A stretch of 50,969 nucleotides of DNA from an uncultured Burkholderiales bacterium (GTDB taxonomy: Bacteria > Pseudomonadota > Gammaproteobacteria > Burkholderiales > Burkholderiaceae_C), in the NCBI GenBank assembly GCA_903933115.1, contig CAIZIT010000086.1, forward strand, positions 1 through 50,969, in the 5' to 3' direction. Shown here one piece after another: positions 16,678 to 26,546 of the stretch. A program made the translations under genes and the position numbers. Under the pieces are notes generated by a model. It was not told where the DNA came from, ran no database searches, and saw only the letters and a list, made by a program, of their open reading frames with translations. Position 1 is the first letter of the stretch; every line of letters begins with the position of its first letter.

Positions 16678-17670
16678 TTGAGCAACTTGAACAAATTGAA
16701 CCCCTTGAACAAGTCACCCTTATCGATCTCCTCAACGAACCCCACCTCCGCATGGGGCTCTAAGCTCCAAGCCCTGCTCGGGTCTTTGGGTCTGTCGCGC
16801 GCTTTCACTGATCGTTCCCTTTCGGTTGGCCCCGGTGCTTCCATTGCGCTCTCGAACGCCACCGTCTTGTCTTTGGCTTTTCATCTCGCCATTTTGTCCC
16901 TCACCTTCTCCAGTCTGCCCAGCACCCACCGACTTTTGAGGGACACCAGCTTACAAATTGTCTTGATCAACACCAAGACCCGAGAACCCCTCAACGACAA
17001 GCCACAAGCCTTGGCACAATCAACGCTTCAAGGTGGGGGCGACTTGATCGCCGATACCTTGGCCTCCTCGATTGTGATGAAATCCGAGATCCACCAAATG
17101 GGCACCGATCACTGGGACTCCAACGAACAACTCGAACAACTCAAAATCGAGCAAAGCAAGTTGCTCACCCAACTCAAGGACCAACTCTCTCAAACCCCCA
17201 GCTTCAAAGACTTGGTGCTCGATCCCAGACAAGAGTTGAAGCGTCAAGCCCTTTTGAAATGGTTGGCACAAATTGACAAACGAATTCAAGAGCAAAACGC
17301 CAGGCCCAAAAAGCGCTACCTGTCACCTTCGACCAAGGAAGTGGTTTATGCCGAGTATTACCAAGAGGTCAAGCAAAAGGTCGAGAGCACAGGCACGCAA
17401 TTCTTTCCCACTGTCAATGGCAAAAAACTCTACGGCTCACTCACCATGCTGATGACCATCAATGCCAAGGGTGACTTGGTACAAAGCGAAGTCCTCAAAA
17501 GCTCAGGCTCTGCGGACTTGGACCGCAGAGCCATCGCCATCGTTCAAAAATCTCAACCCTTTTCGGCCTTTCAGCCCGATCTCAAAAAAAAGGCTGACTT
17601 TCTAGGCGTGGTCTCCTTGTTCCAATTCACCAAGGAAGGCTTGGTGAGTCAACAAGCCTTGGACGAATAA
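16678..17670 (+). CDS. TonB-like energy transducer / TonB C-terminal domain protein
   Basis: This 330-residue protein has about 55 N-terminal cytoplasmic residues, one membrane anchor at roughly 58-80 (SNATVLSLAFHLAILSLTF), a charged helical stretch rich in Gln, Lys and Glu, and a C-terminal TonB-type domain. That domain is recognised by YGSLTMLMTINAKGDLVQSEVLKSS in two parts and the DLDRRAIAIV helix. TonB proteins transmit proton-motive force from ExbBD to outer-membrane receptors, but no exbB, exbD or receptor is nearby. This variant lacks the usual Pro-rich stalk, so its partner is uncertain. In many Burkholderiales it sits between the RNB gene and aroE-mtgA; aroE is missing here. Confidence 0.8.
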   Translation: MSNLNKLNPLNKSPLSISSTNPTSAWGSKLQALLGSLGLSRAFTDRSLSVGPGASIALSNATVLSLAFHLAILSLTFSSLPSTHRLLRDTSLQIVLINTKTREPLNDKPQALAQSTLQGGGDLIADTLASSIVMKSEIHQMGTDHWDSNEQLEQLKIEQSKLLTQLKDQLSQTPSFKDLVLDPRQELKRQALLKWLAQIDKRIQEQNARPKKRYLSPSTKEVVYAEYYQEVKQKVESTGTQFFPTVNGKKLYGSLTMLMTINAKGDLVQSEVLKSSGSADLDRRAIAIVQKSQPFSAFQPDLKKKADFLGVVSLFQFTKEGLVSQQALDE

Positions 17671-17785
17671 ACGTTTAAACTGCAGCTAGGGGCGCTTGAA
17701 TTGCTCAGCCCAAAAATCCACCCCCTCTACTGAAGACACCTGAAGCCTCCTGCCCCTCGATCGCCCATTTACAGATTCACCCACC

Positions 17786-18526
17786 ATGCATCAAATCAAA
17801 AAAGCTTTGATCCATCTCCTCTTGTGCCTCTTGGGGGCTTTGCTGTTGCTTCAACTGTTCTTTCTCTCCCAAGTGCTCCTCATGCGCTATGTCGACCCTG
17901 AGTCCACCAGCTTTCAGCGCTCAGAGCTGATCCGTTTGGGCTTGTCTCAGCACCCTTTGCGTTGGTCTCAACGATGGGTCACGGGCAGTAAAATTTCCAC
18001 CCAGCTCAAAAGAGCCGTGATCGTCTCAGAGGACGATCTCTTTGCCAACCATGATGGTGTGCAGTGGGGAGCCATTGAAAGGGCTTGGAAAAAAAATCAA
18101 TCCGCCCCAGGTCACAACACCTCCATTGGACTCCTACAAAGCACGCCCAGCAAAAGTAAAATTGTGGGTGGCTCGACCATCACGCAACAACTGGCCAAGA
18201 ATTTATTTCTTTCTGGTGAGAGAACGTTTTTGCGAAAAGGACAAGAATTTTTGATCACCCTTTATCTTGAGGCCCTTTTGCCCAAGAAAAGAATCCTTGA
18301 GATTTACCTCAACAGCGTGGAGTGGGGTGAGGGTGTATTTGGTGCCGACGCAGCCGCGAGACATTACTTCTCCACCTCCGCCGAGTTCCTCACGAGCGCC
18401 CAAGCGGCAAGACTGGCGGTGATGCTGCCCAGGCCCAAATATTTCGAAAAGTTACCCGCCTCCCCCTACTTGGCCTCACGCGCTGAATTGATCGAGCAAC
18501 GCATGCCAGGAGCGGTCCTGCCATGA
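17786..18526 (+). CDS. mtgA: Monofunctional biosynthetic peptidoglycan transglycosylase
   Basis: This 246-residue GT51 enzyme polymerises lipid II glycan strands at the periplasmic face. It has one N-terminal membrane helix at about 5-32. The catalytic Glu is in [11 protein letters not shown] (E82), and [16 protein letters not shown] (128-143), [13 protein letters not shown] and [10 protein letters not shown] are the remaining GT51 motifs. A Ser/Gly-rich loop of about 15 residues before GGSTI (around 105-124) is longer than I would expect. There is no transpeptidase domain. It overlaps ruvC by 4 nt (ATGA), indicating translational coupling. The 115-bp gap to tonB holds no recognisable signal. 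Confidence 0.94.
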   Translation: MHQIKKALIHLLLCLLGALLLLQLFFLSQVLLMRYVDPESTSFQRSELIRLGLSQHPLRWSQRWVTGSKISTQLKRAVIVSEDDLFANHDGVQWGAIERAWKKNQSAPGHNTSIGLLQSTPSKSKIVGGSTITQQLAKNLFLSGERTFLRKGQEFLITLYLEALLPKKRILEIYLNSVEWGEGVFGADAAARHYFSTSAEFLTSAQAARLAVMLPRPKYFEKLPASPYLASRAELIEQRMPGAVLP

Positions 18527-19071
18527 GAATCTTGGGCATTGATCCTGGGCTTCAGCACTGCGGCTTTGGCGTGATTGAATCTGAGGGCCAAGAGCTGCAT
18601 TATGTCGCAAGCGGCACCATCAAAACCACTCACCTGGACAAAGGCGATTTGCCCAAAAGGATTCAAACCATTTTTGAAGGGGTGTGTGAGGTGAGCGACC
18701 GCTACGCACCTCAAGAGAGTGCGATTGAGATCGTTTTTGTGAATTTGAATCCCCAGTCGAGTCTTTTGCTGGGTCAAGCAAGAGGAGCGTGTCTGAGTGC
18801 TTTGGTCTCACGTGACTTGCCGGTGGCTGAATACACAGCGCTTCAAATGAAAAAAGCCGTTGCGGGTCACGGCAGGGCACAAAAACCTCAAGTTCAAGAA
18901 ATGGTTCAAAGGCTTTTGCGGCTCTCCAAACCCGCAGGCTTTGATGCATCGGATGCCCTGGGCTTGGCCATCACCCATGCCCAAGTCGCCTGGATTGAGA
19001 GTCGCCTCTCGAGCAGCACCGCTTTGATCAAGTCGAAGACGGGCAGGATGAAGGATGGCCGGTCCAGGTAA
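18523..19071 (+). CDS. ruvC: Holliday junction resolvase RuvC
   Basis: This 182-residue endonuclease cuts four-way DNA junctions during recombinational repair. The four catalytic acids are visible: D7 in [13 protein letters not shown]69 in AIEIVFVN, and D141 and D144 in [13 protein letters not shown]. The normal RuvC helix [14 protein letters not shown] is present. The first ATG overlaps the mtgA stop. ruvA and ruvB do not follow; downstream is a 139-bp convergent gap to lpxC without a clear terminator, so the usual ruvCAB grouping is not present here. Confidence 0.96.
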   Translation: MRILGIDPGLQHCGFGVIESEGQELHYVASGTIKTTHLDKGDLPKRIQTIFEGVCEVSDRYAPQESAIEIVFVNLNPQSSLLLGQARGACLSALVSRDLPVAEYTALQMKKAVAGHGRAQKPQVQEMVQRLLRLSKPAGFDASDALGLAITHAQVAWIESRLSSSTALIKSKTGRMKDGRSR

Positions 19072-19210
19072 AGCAGGCTTGGGGGCGTTGTTCTAGGTGG
19101 AGATGTTCTAGGTGAGAATGGCGTTGACCCCACTCGTGATCAAGGGCCATCGCCTCAACACCAGGGCACCATGAAGACACCCCAAAGCTTCAGATGGACT
19201 CGCCCATCGC

Positions 19211-20134
19211 TTACCAAGCAGGCGCCAACTCTCTGAGCCCCTTGGGAGCGTCTTGCTCTCGCTCAAAGCTCACCGTCTCGTAGGCATCCGCATTGGAGAG
19301 CAACTCCCGAAGCAGTCGATTGTTCATCGCATGCCCAGAGCGAAACGCACTGTAGGAGGCGATCAAGGGCAGACCCAAAATATACAAGTCCCCCATGGCA
19401 TCCAAAATTTTGTGTTTCACAAACTCATCGTCATACCTCAGGCCCTCGCTGTTCAAGACCCGGTAGTCGTCCATCACGATGGCGTTGTCAAGTCCACCCC
19501 CCAAGGCCAAACCATTGGCACGCATCATCTCCACGTCTTTGGTGAATCCAAACGTTCTTGCCCGTGCGATGTCTTTGCTGTAGCGACCTGAGGCCATGTC
19601 AAACTCCACCCTTTGACCGGTGGAGTCGACTGCTGGATGCTGAAAATCGATCTCAAAACTGAGTTTGAATCCCTCGTAGGGCGTGAGTTTGGCCCATTTG
19701 AGTTGATCGCCTGAGCCCTCGGAGATCATGATTTCTCGAAGAACACGCACCATGCGCTTGGGGGCGTTTTGCTGCTCAATGCCCGCACTTTGCAACAAAA
19801 AAACAAATGAAGCCGCAGAGCCGTCCAAGATCGGCACCTCTTCGGCATTGATGTCGATGTAGAGGTTGTCGATGCCAAGACCCGAGCATGCCGACATCAA
19901 GTGCTCGATGGTGTGCACCTTGGCCCCTCCATTGGATACGGTGGAGGCCAAGCGGGTGTCTGTCACGGCCACTGTGTTGACCACAATATCGACAGGCTGG
20001 GGCAGGTCCACTCGCCTGAAAACAATACCCGTATTGGGCTGCGCTGGACGCAGCACGAGCTCCACACGCTGGCCGCTGTGCAGGCCCACTCCCACTGCGC
20101 GAGTCATGGAACGAAGGGTTCTTTGCTTTAACAT
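19211..20134 (-). CDS. lpxC: UDP-3-O-acyl-N-acetylglucosamine deacetylase
   Basis: This 307-residue zinc deacetylase catalyses the first committed step of lipid A synthesis in the cytoplasm. Zinc ligands are H78 (HTIEHLMSA), H241 and D245 ([10 protein letters not shown]), with the catalytic H268 in RSGHAMNN. The start MLKQRTLRS is the family N-terminus. It lies downstream of ftsZ, as commonly seen after the dcw cluster, but an intrinsic terminator (20211-20248) separates them. A candidate promoter TTGAAA-15-TAAAAT lies immediately upstream, so close that the transcript would be nearly leaderless. It is probably transcribed separately from ftsZ. Confidence 0.97.
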   Translation of the reverse strand: MLKQRTLRSMTRAVGVGLHSGQRVELVLRPAQPNTGIVFRRVDLPQPVDIVVNTVAVTDTRLASTVSNGGAKVHTIEHLMSACSGLGIDNLYIDINAEEVPILDGSAASFVFLLQSAGIEQQNAPKRMVRVLREIMISEGSGDQLKWAKLTPYEGFKLSFEIDFQHPAVDSTGQRVEFDMASGRYSKDIARARTFGFTKDVEMMRANGLALGGGLDNAIVMDDYRVLNSEGLRYDDEFVKHKILDAMGDLYILGLPLIASYSAFRSGHAMNNRLLRELLSNADAYETVSFEREQDAPKGLRELAPAW

Positions 20135-20140
20135 GTCTTT

Positions 20141-20167
20141 ATTTTAACGCCTGAGGCCGTTTTTCAA
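20141..20167 (-). promoter_or_regulatory. Candidate promoter for lpxC
   Basis: On the minus strand TTGAAA (20162-20167) and TAAAAT (20141-20146) are 15 bp apart, a short spacer. The -10 ends 6 nt before the lpxC ATG, so little or no leader would remain. It lies between the ftsZ terminator and lpxC. Confidence 0.4.
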
Positions 20168-20210
20168 GGGCGGCTTTGACCCTATGGTGAAGAGTGCTTT
20201 CACCGCGCCC

Positions 20211-20248
20211 AAAAAAACAAGCCCAATCAAGCTCTCACTTGAATGGGC
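20211..20248 (-). terminator. Intrinsic terminator after ftsZ, end of the dcw cluster
   Basis: On the minus strand an 11-bp stem with one mismatch (GCCCATTCAAG with CTTGATTGGGC) encloses a 6-nt loop and is followed by TTGTTTTTTT. It sits 80 bp after the ftsZ stop and before lpxC. Confidence 0.85.
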
Positions 20249-20328
20249 CAGGTGTGCATCGAGCCGCTCACCATGCCATACAGTGAGTGGCCCAACAAGC
20301 ACCTCGGATGCAGCTCATCCGAGTGCGT

Positions 20329-21690
20329 TCAATCCGCTTGTTTTCTGAGGAAAGCAGGGATCTCGTAGTCATCCATCCCACCAGAGGCCAAGGCATCAAC
20401 TTTGGCTGCCGCTTGTACGCGGTTGGTTCTCCAAACACTGGGCACTGCCATGTCGGTGTAATTGGGCTGCGCTCGCGTTGGCATAGGTGTGGCCTTGACC
20501 TCAGGAGCAGAAGGGGTCGACAACATCGAGGCCACATTGGCTGGCGCACTGTCCTCCACGAAGGGATTGGCGGGCATGGAGGGCAAGCCTTCAGTGGGCG
20601 TGCCGAAACTTGAAGGCAAGATCGCAGGCGGCTGGCTCGATACGGGGTTGGCGTAACTCGAGTTCACTTGAAGGGGCACATTGTCTGTACCCGTTCTGAT
20701 GACTTGGAAGGGCATCGCTTGGCGCTTGCCTGGAGAGGACAGCCCTGTTGCCACCACGGTCACTCGGATCTCGTCGCCCAGCTCCTCATCGTAGGCCGTC
20801 CCGTAGATCACGTGTGCATCGTTAGAGGCAAACTTGCAAATGGTGCTCATGGCCTCTCTGGACTCGGAGAGTTTCAAGCCGCCTTTGGCTGCCGTCACCA
20901 ACACCAAAACGCCTTTTGCGCCACTCATGTCGATGCCCTCAAGCAAGGGGCAAGCAACAGCTTGCTCGGCAGCAATGCGTGCACGATCTGGCCCACTCGC
21001 CTTGGCCGTGCCCATCATGGCTTTGCCTTGCTCACTCATTACCGTTCTCACGTCCTCAAAGTCCACGTTCACCAAAGCTTCCACGTTGATGATCTCGGCA
21101 ATGCCGCCCACGGAGTTTCTGAGCACATCGTTGGCATATGCAAAGGCCTCGTCTTGGCTGATGTCATCGCCAAAGACTTGCAGCAGCTTTTCATTCAAAA
21201 CGACAATCAAGGAGTCCACGTTTTCTTCCAACTCGGTGAGTCCTGACTCTGCATGTGTCATGCGTCGTCCACCCTCCCAGTCAAAAGGCTTGGTGACCAC
21301 ACCCACGGTCAAGATACCCATTTCTCTGGCCACACGGGCCACCACGGGTGCAGCACCTGTCCCCGTGCCACCCCCCATACCGGCGGTGATGAAGAGCATG
21401 TTGCAGCCCTCTAACACTTCTCGGATCTCCTCCACAGCCATTTCCGCCGCCTCGCGGCCCCGCTCGGGCTTGCTGCCGGCACCCAGGCCTGACTGGCCCA
21501 ATTGAATCACACGGTGAGCGGAGCTGGTTCTGAGGGCTTGAGCGTCGGTGTTGGCACAAACAAACTCAACACCCTTCACGCCACTTTTGATCATGTGCTC
21601 GACAGCGTTTCCGCCGCCTCCACCCACACCAATCACTTTGATTTGTGTACCTGCGTTGAAACCTTCAACTTCAATCATTTCTATACTCAT
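20329..21690 (-). CDS. ftsZ: Cell division protein FtsZ
   Basis: This 453-residue tubulin-like GTPase forms the septal ring. The GTP signature GGGTGTG is at 106-112, and the T1 loop VGGGGGNAV is near the N-terminus. A variable Pro/Ala/Ser linker (about 325-435) leads to the conserved C-terminal peptide DDYEIPAFLRKQAD, which docks FtsA and other partners. The length is on the long side because of this linker. The ATG at 21690 is preceded by GGGAGAGAG. The 297-bp gap upstream, after ftsA, carries a 14-bp tandem repeat and may hold an ftsZ promoter. It is the last gene of the dcw cluster. Confidence 0.98.
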   Translation of the reverse strand: MSIEMIEVEGFNAGTQIKVIGVGGGGGNAVEHMIKSGVKGVEFVCANTDAQALRTSSAHRVIQLGQSGLGAGSKPERGREAAEMAVEEIREVLEGCNMLFITAGMGGGTGTGAAPVVARVAREMGILTVGVVTKPFDWEGGRRMTHAESGLTELEENVDSLIVVLNEKLLQVFGDDISQDEAFAYANDVLRNSVGGIAEIINVEALVNVDFEDVRTVMSEQGKAMMGTAKASGPDRARIAAEQAVACPLLEGIDMSGAKGVLVLVTAAKGGLKLSESREAMSTICKFASNDAHVIYGTAYDEELGDEIRVTVVATGLSSPGKRQAMPFQVIRTGTDNVPLQVNSSYANPVSSQPPAILPSSFGTPTEGLPSMPANPFVEDSAPANVASMLSTPSAPEVKATPMPTRAQPNYTDMAVPSVWRTNRVQAAAKVDALASGGMDDYEIPAFLRKQAD

Positions 21691-21731
21691 AACTCTCTCC
21701 CGTTTTTTAATCTAAATCTGCAGTTGCTTTA

Positions 21732-21765
21732 ATTGACTGATGTTCATTGACTGATGTTCATTGAC
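21732..21765. repeat. 14-bp tandem repeat upstream of ftsZ
   Basis: Two perfect copies of ATTGACTGATGTTC and a partial third (ATTGAC) lie about 45-75 bp before the ftsZ start, in the 297-bp ftsA-ftsZ gap. This places GTCAAT three times at 14-bp spacing on the transcribed strand. It could be a regulator-binding array or recent slippage. I could not define a clear -35/-10 pair around it. Confidence 0.75.
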
Positions 21766-21987
21766 ATTTTGTTCTTATCAAATTCTTCACATTTTTTTCT
21801 TCTTATCCACTCCCACGATCAAACTCTGGATTGACACGGGCCACTTGAGGGCCTACACCCCAAAACACCCCACCCCTTGGGACGCCGGGGCCCCGCCAAC
21901 GCCACCTCAATCGCTCTCGTTGCGCCAATGCGCGCTGAGGCGTTCCATCAAAGCGCATGTTCAAAGCAAAGGTCTGCATCATGCTCA

Positions 21988-23217
21988 TCAAAAGTTTCCT
22001 ACAAACCAATCTTTGACATAACCAAAAGCGGTTTTAACGGAGCCACTTTTTTGCGCCACCTTAAAACCACGCAATCTTCCCATTCGCGCCTCCTCCAGCA
22101 AGCCCATGACTGTGGCCGCTCTGGGTTGAGAGACCATATCGGCCAAAGCGCCCGAATAATTGGGCACCCCTCGGCGAACGGGTTTTAAGAAAATATCCTC
22201 TCCCAACTCGACCATACCGGGCATCAAAGCACTTCCCCCCGTGATCACGATGCCCGATGAGAGCACCTCTTCAAAGCCAGAGTCGCGAATGACTTGTTGG
22301 ACCAAGGCAAAAATTTCTTCCACACGAGGCTCAATGACGCCGGCCAAGGCTTGGCGCGAAAGCATGCGAGGACCCCTGTCACCCAGGCCTGGCACCTCCA
22401 CTTGAACCTCTGGATCGGCAAGCAGCTGCTTGGCATAGCCCGACTCGACCTTGATCTCCTCCGCATCCTTGGTGGGCGTTCTGAGCGCCATGGCAATGTC
22501 GCTGGTGATCAAGTCCCCCGCAATGGGGATCACCGCCGTGTGACGGATGGCGCCACCCGTGAAAATCGCCACATCGGTCGTTCCCGCGCCGATATCGACC
22601 AAGGCCACGCCCAACTCTTTTTCATCAGGGGTCAACACCGATCGACTCGATGCCAAGGGGTTGAGCATCAACATGTCCACATCCAGGCCACAACGGCGCA
22701 CACACTTCATGATGTTCTCAGCTGCGCTTTGCGCACCCGTGACGATGTGCACCTTGGCTTCTAAGCGTATGCCACTCATGCCAATGGGCTCTTTCACATC
22801 TTGCCCATCGATCACAAACTCTTGCGGCTCCACGAGCAGCAAGCGCTGATCGGTGGAGATGTTGATCGCTTTGGCCGTCTCCACCACCCGGGCCACATCA
22901 GGGGCCGTGACCTCACGGTCCTTGACCGCCACCATCCCGCTTGAATTGATCCCTCGGATGTGACTGCCCGTGATACCGGTGTAGACCCTCGTGATTTTGC
23001 AGTCGGCCATCAACTCCGCCTCCTTCAAGGCTTGCTGAATGCTTTGCACCGTCGCATCGATGTTGACCACAACACCGCGCTTCAGACCACTGCTGTGAGA
23101 CACACCAAGGCCTGCGATTTTGAGCTCACCGCCATTCAACACTTCGGCAACCACCACCATCACTTTGCTGGTGCCAATGTCCAGTCCAATCACCAAATCT
23201 TTGTATTCTTTTGCCAT
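21988..23217 (-). CDS. ftsA: Cell division protein FtsA
   Basis: This 409-residue actin-fold ATPase tethers FtsZ to the membrane and recruits the later division proteins. The phosphate-binding GLDIGTSKVMVVV at the N-terminus and ALVDIGAGTTDVAIF are the actin-superfamily loops, and GIVITGGSALMPGM is the adenosine motif. The C-terminal end (VKTAFGYVKDWFVGNF) is an amphipathic helix consistent with the membrane-targeting sequence. It lies 13 bp after ftsQ. Confidence 0.97.
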   Translation of the reverse strand: MAKEYKDLVIGLDIGTSKVMVVVAEVLNGGELKIAGLGVSHSSGLKRGVVVNIDATVQSIQQALKEAELMADCKITRVYTGITGSHIRGINSSGMVAVKDREVTAPDVARVVETAKAINISTDQRLLLVEPQEFVIDGQDVKEPIGMSGIRLEAKVHIVTGAQSAAENIMKCVRRCGLDVDMLMLNPLASSRSVLTPDEKELGVALVDIGAGTTDVAIFTGGAIRHTAVIPIAGDLITSDIAMALRTPTKDAEEIKVESGYAKQLLADPEVQVEVPGLGDRGPRMLSRQALAGVIEPRVEEIFALVQQVIRDSGFEEVLSSGIVITGGSALMPGMVELGEDIFLKPVRRGVPNYSGALADMVSQPRAATVMGLLEEARMGRLRGFKVAQKSGSVKTAFGYVKDWFVGNF

Positions 23218-23230
23218 AAAGACCTCGGTC

Positions 23231-24043
23231 TTACCTCTTGATCGTTTGTAAATCCACGGTGCTCAAGCCCTTCATTCTGAGGGCATAGCCATGATCGTGG
23301 CGTAAATCTGCTGACTCCAATGCACTGACTTTCTTTTCATAACGAGCGCTCACCTGAGCCAAGGTCAGGGTGAACATCTTGACGCGGCTCAACACTTCTT
23401 CACTGGTGCCCCGCCCCATCTCCACCACACTCGAGTTGGCCAATTTGGCTCTCCAACTGCCCCTGGCCGTCAACTCCAAGGCTTGAATCGAAAGACCCAA
23501 GTGCTTGAACTCGGGCTCAATCATTTGATACACATCCAAGACTTGCGCCGATTGGTTATCAGGGCCGATCAACTGGGGCAAATTGACGCCTTCTATCTCC
23601 CCCCAATTGGCATCAAACACCTCACCTTGTTTGTTCAAAAGTCTGCCTTGTGACTCCTCTCCCCAGTACGCCACAGGTTGGTGCTCTTCGAGCTGCACCC
23701 GCAAGCGGTTGGGAAACTCCCTTTGAACCACGGCTCGCCTGACCCATGGCACGGTTTCAAATATTTTTTGCGTCTTTTGCAAATCAAAAGTGAAGAAATC
23801 TCCTTTAAGCTGTGGCGTCACATTGGCTCGAATGGTCACTTCGTTGTTGTGCTCGACTTGTCCAACCAAAGTGATCCCCGCAATGGCAAACACCGGCAAT
23901 CGAATCAGCCACCAGGTCAGACCCGCCAAGACAATGACCGCGAGCGCCATCGACAGCATTTTGTTGAATTGCTGCATCATGCGAATATCAAGCGGCAAAG
24001 GCTCAGGCTTGATCTCGCGGCGAGGGCGCACATGCCTGGTCAT
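23231..24043 (-). CDS. ftsQ: Cell division protein FtsQ
   Basis: This 270-residue bitopic membrane protein is the hub of the FtsQBL subcomplex. It has a short basic cytoplasmic start, one membrane helix at about 31-49 ([18 protein letters not shown]), a POTRA domain from about 52 ([19 protein letters not shown]) and a beta domain containing [19 protein letters not shown]. It overlaps ddl by 4 nt, the standard coupling in the dcw cluster. Confidence 0.95.
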   Translation of the reverse strand: MTRHVRPRREIKPEPLPLDIRMMQQFNKMLSMALAVIVLAGLTWWLIRLPVFAIAGITLVGQVEHNNEVTIRANVTPQLKGDFFTFDLQKTQKIFETVPWVRRAVVQREFPNRLRVQLEEHQPVAYWGEESQGRLLNKQGEVFDANWGEIEGVNLPQLIGPDNQSAQVLDVYQMIEPEFKHLGLSIQALELTARGSWRAKLANSSVVEMGRGTSEEVLSRVKMFTLTLAQVSARYEKKVSALESADLRHDHGYALRMKGLSTVDLQTIKR

Positions 24044-25056
24044 GCACCGCCTCCTTCATGGGTACTCGAAGCCACTTTGTCGGTCCTGAAGTGAGGCGTC
24101 AACGTGGCACTCTTGAGAATCTCCAAACACAAATCCTCATAGGCCACTCCACTGGCTTTGGCCGACATCGGCACCAAAGAGTGAGAGGTCATTCCAGGCG
24201 AGGTGTTCATCTCCAGCAAGAAAGGTTCTTTGGTTTTTTCATCGAGCATCAAATCCACTCGACCCCAGCCGCGACACCCCAAGGCCCTGTAAGCCCTCAA
24301 TGACAAGTCTTGTACCCGCTCATCGAGCTCAGGGTGCAAACCGCTTGGACAGTGGTATTGCACCAAATCAGTGAAGTATTTGTTTTGATAGTCATAGGCA
24401 CCCTCTGGCGCTTGGATCCGAACCACAGGTAGCGCTCTTGCGGTGGGCCCCTCCCCAAGAACCGGACAGGTCAACTCTTGTCCAGCAATAAAGCGCTCAC
24501 ACAAAATTTCTCGGTCATACTGCTTGGCGAGATGCACAGCACGTTCAAAGGAGGCCAAATCCGTCACCTTGCTCACACCGATGGAGGAGCCCTCATGAGG
24601 GGGCTTGACCATCAGCGGATAACCAATCCTATGCGCCACACCTTGAAGGGTTTCCAGGCTCAAATCATCTCTACTCAAGACCTCAAACTCGGCCGTCCTC
24701 AGTTGATGACTGAGCCAAATTCGTTTGGTGCTGACTTTGTCCATGGCCAAAGCTGAGGACATGACACCCGATCCCGTGTAGGGAATACCGAGCAATTCCA
24801 GCGCACCTTGAACCGTCCCGTCCTCACCAAAGCGTCCATGCAAAGAGATGAAGGCGTGGGTGAAGTGCTCATCGACCAATTGCTGCAACGGTCTCGAAGC
24901 GGGGTCGAATTGAAAGGCGTTCACCCCCCGCTGCTTCAGAGCTTGGAGCACACCCGTTCCCGAGAGCATTGATATCTCCCGCTCCATGGAGCTCCCGCCC
25001 ATCAACACCGCGACTTTAGCGCTTGCGACATCGAAGTCTTTAGCAGCTTTGATCAT
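24040..25056 (-). CDS. ddl: D-alanine--D-alanine ligase
   Basis: This 338-residue ATP-grasp ligase makes the D-Ala-D-Ala dipeptide used by MurF. Motifs include [19 protein letters not shown] at the N-terminus, [14 protein letters not shown], the ATP-binding [12 protein letters not shown] and the metal-binding [12 protein letters not shown]. It is a DdlB-type gene by sequence and by its place between murC and ftsQ. It overlaps murC by 4 nt and ftsQ by 4 nt. Confidence 0.97.
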   Translation of the reverse strand: MIKAAKDFDVASAKVAVLMGGSSMEREISMLSGTGVLQALKQRGVNAFQFDPASRPLQQLVDEHFTHAFISLHGRFGEDGTVQGALELLGIPYTGSGVMSSALAMDKVSTKRIWLSHQLRTAEFEVLSRDDLSLETLQGVAHRIGYPLMVKPPHEGSSIGVSKVTDLASFERAVHLAKQYDREILCERFIAGQELTCPVLGEGPTARALPVVRIQAPEGAYDYQNKYFTDLVQYHCPSGLHPELDERVQDLSLRAYRALGCRGWGRVDLMLDEKTKEPFLLEMNTSPGMTSHSLVPMSAKASGVAYEDLCLEILKSATLTPHFRTDKVASSTHEGGGA

Positions 25057-26546
25057 GCCCTTGCTCCTTGCACCATCTCTCCAACTCCATCCTCACGCTT
25101 GGGGTGAGCGTTTCCATCTTGTCCACTGACCCCTCCAAATTCAACACCACTTTCAACCGCTCTCAAAACCCTCAAGGGCACTTGACCAATCGATCCTGCG
25201 CCCATGCACATGACCACATCCCCCGCCTTGGAGTCCTTGGTGATGTGATTGACCACATCGTCCAAATGCTCCGCAAAGATCACGTTCTCAAATCCCGCCA
25301 CCCTCAAACCCCGCACCAAGGCCTTGGCGTCTGCAGCCACGATGGGCTTTTCTCCTGCCGCATAAACTTGCGTCAAAATCACCATATCGGCCTTTTGCAA
25401 CACACGTACAAAATCCTCAAAACAGTCTCGTGTCCTGGTGTAACGATGGGGCTGAAAGGCAAGCACCAACCGTTGACCGGGATAGGCTCCTCTTGCTGCA
25501 TCGATCGTCACTGAGAGTTCAACAGGGTGATGCCCATAGTCTTCAATGAGCGTGAAGAGGCCCCCCTCAGTCGCACGAACTTGACCGTGGTGCTGAAAAC
25601 GCCTACCCACCCCTTTGAATTGAGCCAAAGCCTCCAAAACAGCCTGATCGGGCACGCCCAATTCCACCGCAACCGCAATGGCAGCCAATGCATTTCTCAC
25701 ATTGTGCAGACCCGGCAAGTTCAACACCACTTGCAACTCAGGCAAGGTCGTGCCGTTGGCACGCGAGACCTTGAAGTGCATTTGTCCACCTTGCGCTTTG
25801 ATATCAAACGCTCTGATTTGTGCTTGCGGTGAAAGGCCAAAACTGGTGATGGGGCGACTCACTTGCGGCAAGATGGATTGAATCGCTTCATCATCGATAC
25901 ACAAGACCGCTGCACCATAAAACGGCATGCGGTGTAAAAACTCAACAAAGGCCGATTTCAATTTTTCAAAATCGTGCCCATATGTCTCCATGTGGTCTTC
26001 ATCGATATTGGTCACCACCGACATCGTGGGCAGAAGGTTCAAAAAGGACGCATCCGACTCGTCTGCCTCCACCACAATGAAGTCTCCAGCACCCAACTTG
26101 GCGTTGGTGCCTGCACTGTTCAGCCGTCCACCAATGACAAACGTGGGATCCATACCCGCTTGAGCCAACACACTGGCCACCAAACTGGTGGTCGTGGTTT
26201 TGCCGTGCGTGCCTGCAATGGCAATGCCTTGCTTGAAACGCATCAATTCTGCCAACATGACGGCTCTGGGGACCACCGGAATCAAGAGCCGGTGGGCCTC
26301 GACCACTTCGGGGTTATCGGCTTTAACCGCCGTGGAAGTGACCACGGCATCGGCCCCCGCGATGTTCTTGGCATCGTGACCCACTTGGGTCTGAATCCCC
26401 AAACTCTTCAATCGTTCAAGCACCACCGAGTCCGACAAATCAGAACCCGAGATGTGGTATCCAAGGTTGAGGAGCACCTCAGCGATTCCGCTCATGCCTG
26501 CACCGCCAATGCCCACGAAATGGATGTGTTGAATGGCGTGCTTCAT
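25053..26546 (-). CDS. murC: UDP-N-acetylmuramate--L-alanine ligase
   Basis: This is a 497-residue cytoplasmic ligase adding L-Ala to UDP-MurNAc. The uridine-binding loop [12 protein letters not shown] is at 9-20 and the ATP loop GTHGKTTTT at 112-120. [10 protein letters not shown] and EDYGHHPVE are further family motifs. The frame is open 23 codons upstream, but the ATG at 26546 is chosen because it gives the conserved start and a 4-nt overlap with the murG stop. The C-terminal 30 or so residues (from VESGVEFGG) extend beyond the usual end and are polar. It is the direct paralogue of mpl in this window. Confidence 0.97.
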   Translation of the reverse strand: MKHAIQHIHFVGIGGAGMSGIAEVLLNLGYHISGSDLSDSVVLERLKSLGIQTQVGHDAKNIAGADAVVTSTAVKADNPEVVEAHRLLIPVVPRAVMLAELMRFKQGIAIAGTHGKTTTTSLVASVLAQAGMDPTFVIGGRLNSAGTNAKLGAGDFIVVEADESDASFLNLLPTMSVVTNIDEDHMETYGHDFEKLKSAFVEFLHRMPFYGAAVLCIDDEAIQSILPQVSRPITSFGLSPQAQIRAFDIKAQGGQMHFKVSRANGTTLPELQVVLNLPGLHNVRNALAAIAVAVELGVPDQAVLEALAQFKGVGRRFQHHGQVRATEGGLFTLIEDYGHHPVELSVTIDAARGAYPGQRLVLAFQPHRYTRTRDCFEDFVRVLQKADMVILTQVYAAGEKPIVAADAKALVRGLRVAGFENVIFAEHLDDVVNHITKDSKAGDVVMCMGAGSIGQVPLRVLRAVESGVEFGGVSGQDGNAHPKREDGVGEMVQGARA

